Source: a virus
Reading direction: 5' to 3' (one strand)
Length of the DNA: 32,175 nt
Virus record (IMG/VR): IMGVR_UViG_3300043449_001232
Span: 1 to 32,175 of that record
The position numbers and the translations under genes were made by a program. The stretch's first letter is position 1; each line of letters opens with the position of its first letter. This document shows, piece by piece, positions 13,321 to 18,503 of this stretch. Under the pieces are notes generated by a model. That model searched no databases. It saw only the letters and a program-made list of their open reading frames with translations, and was not told the DNA's origin.

Positions 13321-13543
13321 TTACAAACTCATAAAACTGTTTGCTTTTGGTCAAGACTTCACCAAAGTCAAATGCTTTGGGCATGAACTTGGCAATCATT
13401 TCTTGCGTGTTTTGGCCTTTGCTAGCCAAGTTTTCTTGCATTTCGGTAAGGAATTCCATATTGGATTCATACTCAGCTTGCATTAGCTCTGCGGTCATCT
13501 TGAGAATTTCAAGACGGATTTCAAAAGGAGATTTATTACTCAT
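13310..13543 (-). CDS. small conserved phage protein, 77 aa
   Basis: The protein begins MSNKSPFEIRLEILKMTAEL, an opening I know from short proteins of T4-like phages, followed by a long amphipathic helix. AGGAACC precedes the ATG at 13543 by 4 nt, so longer in-frame starts upstream are rejected. It overlaps the next gene by 11 nt. A coiled-coil role is plausible; function unknown. Confidence 0.75.
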   Translation of the reverse strand: MSNKSPFEIRLEILKMTAELMQAEYESNMEFLTEMQENLASKGQNTQEMIAKFMPKAFDFGEVLTKSKQFYEFVNGK

Positions 13544-13646
13544 TGTGGTTCCTGTGTTGTGTTGTGTAGGTGTGGGGATTCCACCCACGCCCACCTCTTT
13601 TTAGAGTCCGCGTGTCCTGGACTGTAACTTTCGGGAGAAAGTGTTA

Positions 13647-13721
13647 TGGTACTGAGGGAGGATTCCGAGACCTCGACCTATCGCTTATCAAGCGAGTGCT
13701 CTGCCGCTGAGCTACCCCAGT
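13647..13721 (-). tRNA. tRNA-Ile(GAT) with altered T loop
   Basis: Acceptor ACTGGGG/CCTCAGT, D arm GCTC/GAGC, anticodon loop TTGATAA giving GAT, CCA encoded. The T arm reads GAGG-TCTCGGAAT-CCTC: two extra bases and no TTCGA core, which is abnormal. Confidence 0.8.
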
Positions 13722-13727
13722 AATATT

Positions 13728-13802
13728 TGGTACTCCGAACGGGTTTCGATCCCGCTTCTCCAACTTGAAAGGCTGGCGTCCTAGCCACTAGACGACCGGA
13801 GT
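13728..13802 (-). tRNA. tRNA-Glu(TTC)
   Basis: Acceptor ACTCCGG/TCGGAGT, loop CTTTCAA giving TTC, T arm GCGGG/CCCGT around ATCGAAA, CCA encoded. Confidence 0.9.
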
Positions 13803-13807
13803 GTGTA

Positions 13808-13936
13808 TATTTATAAGTTTAACCCCAACCACGGGCGATTATGAGTCGAGACGTGTGCCTATATTAGCTACTAGGCTGATTAGACCGTTTGCAAAGGATT
13901 GGTAATCACTCCAACTTAGGGTCAAACTTATAAATA
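13808..13936 (-). repeat. long-stem inverted repeat between tRNA-Phe and tRNA-Glu
   Basis: Arms 13808-13820 and 13924-13936 (TATTTATAAGTTT) pair perfectly for 13 bp around a 103-nt loop. It fills the spacer from the CCA of tRNA-Phe to 5 nt before tRNA-Glu. A TTAGGGTC octamer sits next to the right arm (13916-13923). Confidence 0.75.
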
Positions 13937-13938
13937 CT

Positions 13939-14014
13939 TGGTGCCGAAGACTGGGGTCGAACCAGTGACACACGGATTTTCAATCCGCTGCTCTACCGCC
14001 TGAGCTACATCGGC
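13939..14014 (-). tRNA. tRNA-Phe(GAA)
   Basis: Acceptor GCCGATG/CTTCGGC with a T-T mismatch at 6:67, loop TTGAAAA giving GAA, T loop TTCGACC, CCA encoded. Confidence 0.9.
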
Positions 14015-14019
14015 AACGC

Positions 14020-14226
14020 TTAATTGGTTGCCTGCCAATTTTCAGCTTCATAACTATCACAGTCAATGCGCCAAGGGCACTGTGATAAGATATTGGTTGA
14101 GCAATCATCATTGCCCCAGCAAACTGGGGGCTCTGTGCCACGCAAAACTTTGATTTGCTTGTGCACTAAGTCACGGCGATTTGCAAGGTTGGCTTCTTTA
14201 TCTAGCAATGTTTGAATTTCTGACAT
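14020..14226 (-). CDS. cysteine-containing conserved phage protein, 68 aa
   Basis: The 68-residue protein has an N-terminal helix (MSEIQTLLDKEANLANRRDL) and a C-terminal CWGNDDCSTNILSQCPWRID with a fourth Cys soon after. Four cysteines could bind zinc. I recall proteins of the same pattern in T4-like phages, role unknown. AAAGG precedes ATG. It is encoded between tRNA-His and tRNA-Phe. Confidence 0.75.
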   Translation of the reverse strand: MSEIQTLLDKEANLANRRDLVHKQIKVLRGTEPPVCWGNDDCSTNILSQCPWRIDCDSYEAENWQATN

Positions 14227-14236
14227 AAAAACCTTT

Positions 14237-14313
14237 TGGGCAGGAGAACGGGTTTCGATCCCTAACTTCTTGTTTCACAGACAAGTGTGCTTGCCACTGA
14301 CACTATTCCCTGC
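14237..14313 (-). tRNA. tRNA-His(GTG)
   Basis: Loop CTGTGAA gives GTG. The extra G at position -1 faces C73, the His identity pair, so the acceptor has 8 pairs. T loop ATCGAAA; CCA encoded. Confidence 0.92.
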
Positions 14314-14318
14314 ATATT

Positions 14319-14406
14319 TGGCGGGACATACAGGATTCGAACCTGTGCGCCGATTTCTCAACGACGGTTTAGCAAACCGCTCTCGTAACCACTTGAGTAA
14401 TGTCCC
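14319..14406 (-). tRNA. tRNA-Ser(GCT)
   Basis: Acceptor GGGACAT/ATGTCCC, discriminator G, loop TTGCTAA giving GCT, long variable arm, T loop TTCGAAT, CCA encoded. Confidence 0.93.
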
Positions 14407-14413
14407 GTATTTT

Positions 14414-14505
14414 TGGTAGCCCTACCGGGATTCGAACCCAGATGAACCAATTATCTGTTGCTTACGGGATATAAATCCGCCGTTTTACCGTTAAACTATA
14501 GGGCC
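14414..14505 (-). tRNA. tRNA with TAT anticodon and long variable arm
   Basis: Acceptor GGCCCTA/TAGGGCT, D arm GTTT/AAAC, anticodon loop TTTATAT giving TAT (Ile), T arm CTGGG/CCCGG, CCA encoded. About 22 nt lie between anticodon and T arms, as in class II tRNAs, which is not expected for Ile. The anticodon stem has an A-C mismatch at 31:39. Confidence 0.75.
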
Positions 14506-14512
14506 GTAAATC

Positions 14513-14641
14513 AATATATAAAAATACTTTACTAGTGCTTGAATCTATGATAGCCCGTCTTCATGGCCGGTACTTGCTCTGGTCGACTTCGGCAAGATTT
14601 CGGTGTTCCACTGTAGCTATTGAAAAGTATTTTTATATATT
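14513..14641 (-). repeat. long-stem inverted repeat, element next to tRNA(TAT)
   Basis: Arms 14513-14530 and 14624-14641 pair for 18 bp without mismatch (AATATATAAAAATACTTT). The loop is 93 nt. It abuts the following element directly, sharing base 14641. Confidence 0.75.
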
Positions 14642-14763
14642 ACCATATTTGAGCATACTAGCAATCCACTTTTGGAACGTGTACTTTGTTCCCATAAACG
14701 TGTTGCCTTGCAAGGATTAAACAAGTGGTTGAACGCCATCTGCTAATATGCTCAAATATGGTA
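14641..14763 (-). repeat. long-stem inverted repeat after tRNA-Lys
   Basis: Arms 14641-14663 and 14741-14763 pair for 23 bp with one G-U (TACCATATTTGAGCATA). The 5' arm includes the ACCA end of tRNA-Lys. The loop forms CCACTT/AAGTGG with inner CCTTGCAAGG and GGAAC/GTTCC hairpins, a three-way junction. Confidence 0.78.
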
Positions 14764-14833
14764 GACGCACAGAGAATCGAACTCTGATTTGTAGGTTAAA
14801 AGCCCACTACTTTAGCCGTTAAGTTATACGTCC
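14759..14833 (-). tRNA. tRNA-Lys(TTT)
   Basis: Acceptor GGACGTA/TGCGTCT with G-U pairs, loop CTTTTAA giving TTT, T loop TTCGATT, CCA encoded. The last 10 nt of the upstream small gene overlap its 5' end. Confidence 0.9.
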
Positions 14834-14946
14834 ATATTGCGCTTCCATTCGCCACGAAGCTGCTTGTGGCTCTTTGTATGTGAACCACTGCCGTTACGCT
14901 TCATCAGCGCAAGTTGAACGTGGTTCCTAGGTTTTCGTGTTTTCAT
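14824..14946 (-). CDS. very small basic protein, 40 aa
   Basis: The reading frame starts MKTRKPRNHVQLALMKRNGS and is rich in Lys, Arg and His. Its pattern (PRN...MKR.GSGSH) resembles short basic proteins in T4-like phages. The stop codon lies inside the 5' acceptor strand of tRNA-Lys, so making the tRNA cuts the messenger before its stop. The ribosome site (AAAGA) is weak. Confidence 0.55.
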   Translation of the reverse strand: MKTRKPRNHVQLALMKRNGSGSHTKSHKQLRGEWKRNMDV

Positions 14947-15020
14947 AACATTCTTTAAAAATTGGTGGCGGATTTACCTTTACGCTAGAGTTATCCAGCA
15001 ACGCCGAGGCTTTAAACTAT

Positions 15021-15096
15021 TGGTGGAGAAGAAGAGACTCGAACTCTCAACAGTCTGCTTGCAAAGCAGGTGCACTACCAGTTGTGCTACATCCCC
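15021..15096 (-). tRNA. tRNA-Ala(TGC)
   Basis: Acceptor GGGGATG/CTTCTCC with a T-T mismatch at 6:67, loop TTTGCAA giving TGC, T arm GAGAG/CTCTT around TTCGAGT, CCA encoded. The usual G3-U70 pair of tRNA-Ala is present. Confidence 0.9.
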
Positions 15097-15103
15097 ATAA
15101 TCT

Positions 15104-15187
15104 TGGTGCGTCAGGAGAGACTCGAACTCTCAATCCTTGCGGCATTGGCTTCTAAGACCAACGTGTATACCATTCCACCACTGACGC
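15104..15187 (-). tRNA. tRNA-Leu(TAG)
   Basis: Acceptor GCGTCAG/CTGACGC, loop CTTAGAA giving TAG, long variable arm, T loop TTCGAGT, CCA encoded. Confidence 0.93.
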
Positions 15188-15192
15188 ATAAT

Positions 15193-15375
15193 CATATTGT
15201 TATAGCTTTTGTTTACTACCCAGCCCGCTAAGGCCGTGACTTTAACTTATCCTGTTCATGACGCAGGCCTGTGCTAAAGTACAAATCATACCACGTAAAG
15301 AACCTAGGAAATACGTGTCTCAAATTTGCAAGGTTCCAAACTGAATTGGCCACTAGCAAAAGCTATAACAATATG
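15193..15375 (-). repeat. long-stem inverted repeat between tRNA-Pro and tRNA-Leu
   Basis: Arms 15193-15211 and 15357-15375 pair for 19 bp without mismatch (CATATTGTTATAGCTTTTG). The 145-nt loop is the second largest of the family after the ro60 leader. It spans the spacer from the CCA of tRNA-Pro to 5 nt before tRNA-Leu. Confidence 0.78.
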
Positions 15376-15447
15376 GTCTCGATGGCAAGAATCGAACTTG
15401 CGCTTCATGCTCCCAAAGCACGGGTGATGCCATTTCACTACACCGAG
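15374..15447 (-). tRNA. tRNA-Pro(TGG)
   Basis: Acceptor CTCGGTG/CATCGAG, discriminator A, loop TTTGGGA giving TGG, T arm GCAAG/CTTGC around TTCGATT, CCA encoded. Confidence 0.9.
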
Positions 15448-15690
15448 ATGTGTTAGTTTATTGAAGCAAACTAACAAAACTTACTGGAGTACGTAACTCT
15501 GTCCAGTGCAACAAGAAATAGGTAGCTTTTTGATAACTCAGAGCTGCTGATCTGAGGTTCCAACCAGTGCTCTTGCCTCACCTTAGGTTCTGCTACTTAA
15601 AGCAATATCTTGATTGGCTACTACGGCTTGCATTGTTCTGGTCTATCAACGTAGCCTTTGTCAAGAACAGTACTATCGCTGAATAAGATT
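15448..15690 (-). ncRNA. structured leader RNA before tRNA-Pro
   Basis: A promoter at 15693-15721 would start a transcript with about 240 nt of non-coding sequence before tRNA-Pro. It folds locally: TCTTGA/TCAAGA with GGCTACG/CGTAG(TAG)CC, CTCAGA/TCTGAG, and GTTAGTTT/AAACTAAC next to the tRNA. No reading frame. It may be a separate small RNA. Confidence 0.5.
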
Positions 15691-15692
15691 TA

Positions 15693-15721
15693 ATTATACA
15701 GCATTTAAGCTACACAATCAA
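15693..15721 (-). promoter_or_regulatory. promoter for leader RNA and tRNA-Pro group
   Basis: TTGATT (15716-15721) and TATAAT (15693-15698), 17 bp apart. Confidence 0.68.
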
Positions 15722-15722
15722 G

Positions 15723-15863
15723 TCAATATTTTACAAGGGCTAAAACAGCGCCTCGATGTTGAACACTTAATTCGCCGCTAACCAGTTTAATGGCTTCTGC
15801 ATAATCGTCGCCCTCAAATTGCCATACAGCAATCTTTCCATCAATTTTGGTAAAAACTCGCAT
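15723..15863 (-). CDS. hypothetical protein, 46 aa
   Basis: A 46-residue protein starting MRVFTKIDGKIAVWQFEGDD. Alternating strands then a helix (YAEAIKLVSGELSV). I do not recognise it. It has its own promoter (15890-15918) and a 20-nt leader without a clear Shine-Dalgarno. The stop lies close to the next promoter. Confidence 0.6.
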   Translation of the reverse strand: MRVFTKIDGKIAVWQFEGDDYAEAIKLVSGELSVQHRGAVLALVKY

Positions 15864-15889
15864 GGTTGTGTTTCTTTCAAAGAATAGTA

Positions 15890-15918
15890 ATTATACTCGA
15901 AAAGCAATATAACCACAA
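15890..15918 (-). promoter_or_regulatory. promoter for the 46-aa gene
   Basis: TTGTGG (15913-15918) and TATAAT (15890-15895), 17 bp apart. Confidence 0.65.
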
Positions 15919-15934
15919 GTGTAAATTTTTAAAC

Positions 15935-16032
15935 CCATATTTAAGTAATCTGTTACTGCGACAGGAAAAGGTGGACATTCACCGGAGCCACAGTCTCTTC
16001 CCCGCTGGCCACGCCAGGTTACTTAAATATGG
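15935..16032 (-). repeat. long-stem inverted repeat after the 182-nt tRNA-like RNA
   Basis: Arms 15935-15950 and 16017-16032 pair for 16 bp with one G-U (CCATATTTAAGTAA). The first bases of the 5' arm are the CCA of the tRNA-like RNA. The 66-nt loop has CTGG/CCAG and GGTG/CACC hairpins. Confidence 0.75.
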
Positions 16033-16211
16033 TGGGTCGGGCAGGTCTCGAACCTGCGTCTCTAAAATTTCTGTTTCCCGAAAGCGTATATTGCAAATCA
16101 GCCCAGAGCGTAACTAAATCAGAGTCCAGGTTGCGGCCTGGCTAGTATAGTGATTGTCTGAAGGGAAGAACAGTCCGGATTTGCGCTTTGTCCTCGTTAA
16201 GCTACCGACCC
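16030..16211 (-). ncRNA. 182-nt RNA with tRNA ends and a large internal insert
   Basis: The 5' end GGGTCGG-TA-GCTT...AAGC gives an acceptor strand and D arm; the 3' end GCAGG-TTCGAGA-CCTGC-CCGACCC-A-CCA gives T arm, acceptor and CCA. The acceptor pairs perfectly. Between the arms lie about 120 nt instead of 22, with GCAAATC/GATTTGC, TCAGA/TCTGA and CCAGG/CCTGG helices. It could be a tRNA with an insertion or intron in the anticodon region, or a tRNA-mimic such as a Y RNA. No anticodon can be fixed. Confidence 0.6.
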
Positions 16212-16298
16212 ATATATTAGCACTATGCAGGTGAGGTTCACGGCCGAATAATATTCGGGCGATATAGTCTGCTTATTAGTCATAGTGCTAATATATGG
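16210..16298 (-). repeat. perfect 18-bp long-stem inverted repeat
   Basis: Arms 16210-16227 and 16281-16298 (CCATATATTAGCACTATG) pair without mismatch; loop 53 nt with CCGAAT/ATTCGG and GTGA/TCAC hairpins. Its end joins the 5' end of the tRNA-like RNA. A further hairpin CTCCC/GGGAG (16300-16313) lies between it and the upstream gene. Confidence 0.8.
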
Positions 16299-16321
16299 TC
16301 TCCCTTGCGGGAGCCATAATT

Positions 16322-16609
16322 TTAAAAATCGCTGTAGCCAACTTTGCCAACACACAATTTGTAGTAGGCAAGTACGCCTGACTTAGTTTTGGGAAATTCG
16401 CCTGACTTTTCTACAACAACGGTAGTATCAGACTTGCTAGAAGCTTTGGTAGTTGCTTTTTGGTATACACCCAGCTTTACCAGTTTCATACGCACACTTG
16501 GTACGCTTTTGTTATATTCAGTGGCTAGGACTTCAAGTGTCACACCACTCTGATACTTTTGGACAATTTCTTGTGTTTCGGTTTCTGTGTATGTGAACTT
16601 GACTGCCAT
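16322..16609 (-). CDS. helix-turn-helix protein, 95 aa
   Basis: Residues 8-48 form a helix-turn-helix-like unit: TETETQEIVQKYQSGVTLEV, then LATEYNKSVPSVRMKLVKLG. The same layout with SV..KL..LGVYQK is in the plus-strand protein at 30364-30672, so the two are paralogues. A DNA-binding regulator is likely. It has its own promoter at 16630-16658 and GGGAAAC before ATG. A hairpin follows its stop. Confidence 0.7.
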   Translation of the reverse strand: MAVKFTYTETETQEIVQKYQSGVTLEVLATEYNKSVPSVRMKLVKLGVYQKATTKASSKSDTTVVVEKSGEFPKTKSGVLAYYKLCVGKVGYSDF

Positions 16610-16629
16610 TGTTTCCCTTTAAAGAACAA

Positions 16630-16658
16630 ATTATACAGTATAAACCACGATCAGTCAA
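16630..16658 (-). promoter_or_regulatory. promoter for the HTH gene
   Basis: TTGACT (16653-16658) and TATAAT (16630-16635), 17 bp apart; the -35 box overlaps the stop of the upstream gene. Confidence 0.68.
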
Positions 16659-16851
16659 TACTGTTTTTATAGACTCGAAGTGCTTCAGCATCTAAGCTGG
16701 CATAGTTACGAAAGCTATCGCGACCTACTCGATCATAAAGATCATTTGCCATTTGTTCTAGCCGTACCAGTTGCTCGATGGTAATTTTCGTGCAATGAAT
16801 ATAACGGCTCATAAAAGCATCAATTAAAAAGTCGCGTGAATAGCCTGCCAT
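16651..16851 (-). CDS. small conserved phage protein, 66 aa
   Basis: Starts MAGYSRDFLIDAFMSRYIHC and ends with YASLDAEALRVYKNSID. I know similar short proteins (YSRDFL.DAFMSRY ... YASLDAEALR.YK) from T4-like phages; no role known. GGAG lies 6 nt before ATG and the promoter-leader before it is almost the same as that of the gene at 16898. Confidence 0.75.
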   Translation of the reverse strand: MAGYSRDFLIDAFMSRYIHCTKITIEQLVRLEQMANDLYDRVGRDSFRNYASLDAEALRVYKNSID

Positions 16852-16872
16852 AATATCTCCAAATCAGCCTAT

Positions 16873-16901
16873 ATTATATCAAGAAAACACAAACTGTTCA
16901 A
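16873..16901 (-). promoter_or_regulatory. promoter with repeated leader module (copy 1)
   Basis: TTGAAC (16896-16901) and TATAAT (16873-16878), 17 bp apart, followed by ATAGGCTGATTTGGAGATAT and then ATG. The segment recurs at 17111 and, with changes, at 17925. Confidence 0.72.
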
Positions 16902-17089
16902 GTTTTAATTTTTCCAATGCGCTCTGCCAATTTCATTTTGACAATTGCCAATTCTCTGATACCCAGAGTGTGAATACCGTGATAGTGGGCAATTGACACT
17001 TCCCAAAATTTCACCAACTCTTCTAGTTGTTTTGTAGACTTAGAGGCATAGTGTGCGTCATGGTCAAAATATGTCATATGTTCTGCCAT
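16898..17089 (-). CDS. hypothetical protein, 63 aa
   Basis: A 63-residue protein beginning MAEHMTYFDHDAHYASKSTK, His-rich at the start and helical after. Not recognised. It is preceded by promoter-leader copy 2 with GGAG 6 nt before ATG. Its 3' end overlaps the promoter of the next gene. Confidence 0.65.
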   Translation of the reverse strand: MAEHMTYFDHDAHYASKSTKQLEELVKFWEVSIAHYHGIHTLGIRELAIVKMKLAERIGKIKT

Positions 17090-17110
17090 AATATCTCCAA
17101 ATCAGCCTAT

Positions 17111-17139
17111 ATTATATCAACAAACAACAATCTCGTCAA
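17111..17139 (-). promoter_or_regulatory. promoter with repeated leader module (copy 2)
   Basis: TTGACG (17134-17139) and TATAAT (17111-17116), 17 bp apart; the 27 nt after TATAAT are the same as in copy 1 as far as the ATG. Confidence 0.72.
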
Positions 17140-17449
17140 TACTCAAAATTCTGATTGTTGTAGTACCGCGTTCATCAGCTTGTTTTAACCAATTAGCTAA
17201 CACGCTGTGCATTAGCGAACTCATGTGATAGTTGTTGAAGTGACAGTAGTATGTGCTGCCACTATACCCATCAAACTCGTAATGACCTTGATCGTCAATT
17301 CTCACAGCGGTAATACCACTATTAAGTTTCCACGAATTCGATCCGGCAAAGCCGCCGTACCAGCCACCAAATACTTTACGTACAGGTTTTTCTAGGTCTG
17401 GGCGGTCAAACTCTAACACAACCCAAACGTCTGGTGTGTACTCATTCAT
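17117..17449 (-). CDS. conserved phage protein, 110 aa
   Basis: Starts MNEYTPDVWVVLEFDRPD and contains RKVFGGWYGGFAGSNSWKLN and SGSTYYCHFNNYHMSS, a pattern I know from a T4-like phage family of unknown role. GGGAG lies 7 nt before the ATG at 17449; the earlier in-frame ATGs (17455, 17452, 17467) are too close to or upstream of that site. It overlaps the end of the 58-aa gene by 8 nt. Confidence 0.78.
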   Translation of the reverse strand: MNEYTPDVWVVLEFDRPDLEKPVRKVFGGWYGGFAGSNSWKLNSGITAVRIDDQGHYEFDGYSGSTYYCHFNNYHMSSLMHSVLANWLKQADERGTTTIRILSIDEIVVC

Positions 17450-17618
17450 CATCATTCTCCCAATCATCGAGACTCAACTCAACAGTATGATCGCTGATAA
17501 CGTATGGAGGTGACGGAAAGCACTTTTGCAGTTTATCGGTGTCTACGTCTTTGAAAACACCAACAACGCAATCCCAGCCCAGCTCAAGGCTGGTTACAAC
17601 ATATACTGTGTTATTCAT
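17442..17618 (-). CDS. hypothetical protein, 58 aa
   Basis: The 58-residue frame starts MNNTVYVVTSLELGWDCVVG and ends in an acidic tail (DDWENDDE). Its ATG overlaps the stop of the 96-aa gene (ATGAATAA) and its stop overlaps the next start, so all three are translationally coupled. Beta-strand pattern early; resembles small phage proteins that start with T.YVV.S.E.GWD, function unknown. Confidence 0.7.
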   Translation of the reverse strand: MNNTVYVVTSLELGWDCVVGVFKDVDTDKLQKCFPSPPYVISDHTVELSLDDWENDDE

Positions 17619-17901
17619 TGAAGTTCACCTTGATATAAAATTCTGTTTGACCAGGGTCTTGGTAGTACTTCCAGGAATCGTGAGCCGCATCAAACGGCTC
17701 GGTGGTCATGATGCTAGAATACATCATACCGTCCAAATCGTAGCCTTCTTCTTCAAGCTGAGACTCGTCCTGTTCACGAAAGTAGTCTTCACAAGCGTCC
17801 AAGGCCAATTCCTCAGCTTGCGCTTCGCTGTCGGCTGCAACAACAAAATGTTGACCATAACCGCAATAGTTAGCGGATTCACAATAAATGATGTATAACA
17901 T
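17611..17901 (-). CDS. conserved phage protein, 96 aa
   Basis: Starts MLYIIYCESANYCGYGQHFV and continues with an alternating Glu/Ala helix (DSEAQAEELALDACEDYF) and ends SWKYYQDPGQTEFYIKV. The layout matches an early protein family of T4-like phages without known function. GGAG precedes the ATG; promoter-leader copy 3 lies upstream. It is the first of three overlapping genes. Confidence 0.78.
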   Translation of the reverse strand: MLYIIYCESANYCGYGQHFVVAADSEAQAEELALDACEDYFREQDESQLEEEGYDLDGMMYSSIMTTEPFDAAHDSWKYYQDPGQTEFYIKVNFNE

Positions 17902-17924
17902 ATTATTTCTCCAAATCAGACTAT

Positions 17925-17953
17925 ATTATAATCTGATTTCGGCAAACAATCAA
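17925..17953 (-). promoter_or_regulatory. promoter with repeated leader module (copy 3)
   Basis: TTGATT (17948-17953) and TATAAT (17925-17930), 17 bp apart; leader ATAGTCTGATTTGGAGA is a near copy of the two other modules. Confidence 0.7.
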
Positions 17954-17965
17954 GTTTGAATTTAT

Positions 17966-18041
17966 TGGCCCGCCTGGCAGGAATCGAACCCACATCTAAG
18001 GGTGTAGAAGACCCTTGTCTTATCCGTTAGACCACAGGCGG
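17966..18041 (-). tRNA. tRNA-Arg(TCT)
   Basis: Acceptor CCGCCTG/CAGGCGG, discriminator G, loop CTTCTAC giving TCT, T loop TTCGATT, CCA encoded. It is the first tRNA of the array. Confidence 0.93.
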
Positions 18042-18046
18042 ATATA

Positions 18047-18499
18047 TTACATTGTTACTGGGCCATAAGGCTTGAACAATTCTTCTTCAAAGAACCCTTG
18101 CAATTTAGGGTCCATGTACTCAAAGTTGTCTGGAATGTTTAGCACAATTTGTTTGCGCTCAATCTGCTCCAACAAGTCTTTGTGACCCAAAAAGTTATCT
18201 TCCAAGTTCCACAAGTTTTCTTGGTTAACAAACACAATCTTTTCAGCCCAGTTAATCAAGTTAGCTGAACAAGGAATCAATGCGTAGTTGAAATTGCTTC
18301 CACACGATCTGGCATTAATTCCATGCTTGATGGCTAAAGCAGCGCCGGTTGGGCTTCGCAAGAGGCCAGCACTACACACAAACAACCAGCGAGGACGATC
18401 ACTTTGATAAGGATTGTTGTAAGGGGCATTAGTTTGAAAGATAGAGGCATTTTTAGTTCCAGGTGCAAATTCGCGTAAGTTTGGATTGTTTGAGTTCAT
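18047..18499 (-). CDS. low-molecular-weight protein tyrosine phosphatase-like
   Basis: The motif LFVCSAGLLRSPTG puts the CX5R(S) P-loop at Cys42-Arg48, and the protein has a late Asp-Pro (YMDPK) that could serve as the general acid. These are features of the low-molecular-weight tyrosine phosphatase fold. The N-terminal 35 residues are an extra, probably disordered piece. Similar proteins are known in T4-like phages; the target is unknown, and related arsenate reductases share the fold. It follows uvsE by 4 nt without a clear ribosome site. A TTAGGGTC octamer lies at 18105-18112 in the DPK codons. Confidence 0.72.
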   Translation of the reverse strand: MNSNNPNLREFAPGTKNASIFQTNAPYNNPYQSDRPRWLFVCSAGLLRSPTGAALAIKHGINARSCGSNFNYALIPCSANLINWAEKIVFVNQENLWNLEDNFLGHKDLLEQIERKQIVLNIPDNFEYMDPKLQGFFEEELFKPYGPVTM

Positions 18500-18503
18500 T
18501 GTA

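Noticed and set aside
13561-13640. Possible tRNA with T arm GTGGG/CCCAC
   Set aside because: The loop TGGAATC is not tRNA-like, and no acceptor pairing or CCA is present; likely only a leader hairpin.
8432-16298. CRISPR array or insertion-sequence ends as explanation of the inverted repeats
   Set aside because: Arms differ in sequence between elements, loops are not spacers of fixed size, and there is no transposase or target duplication.
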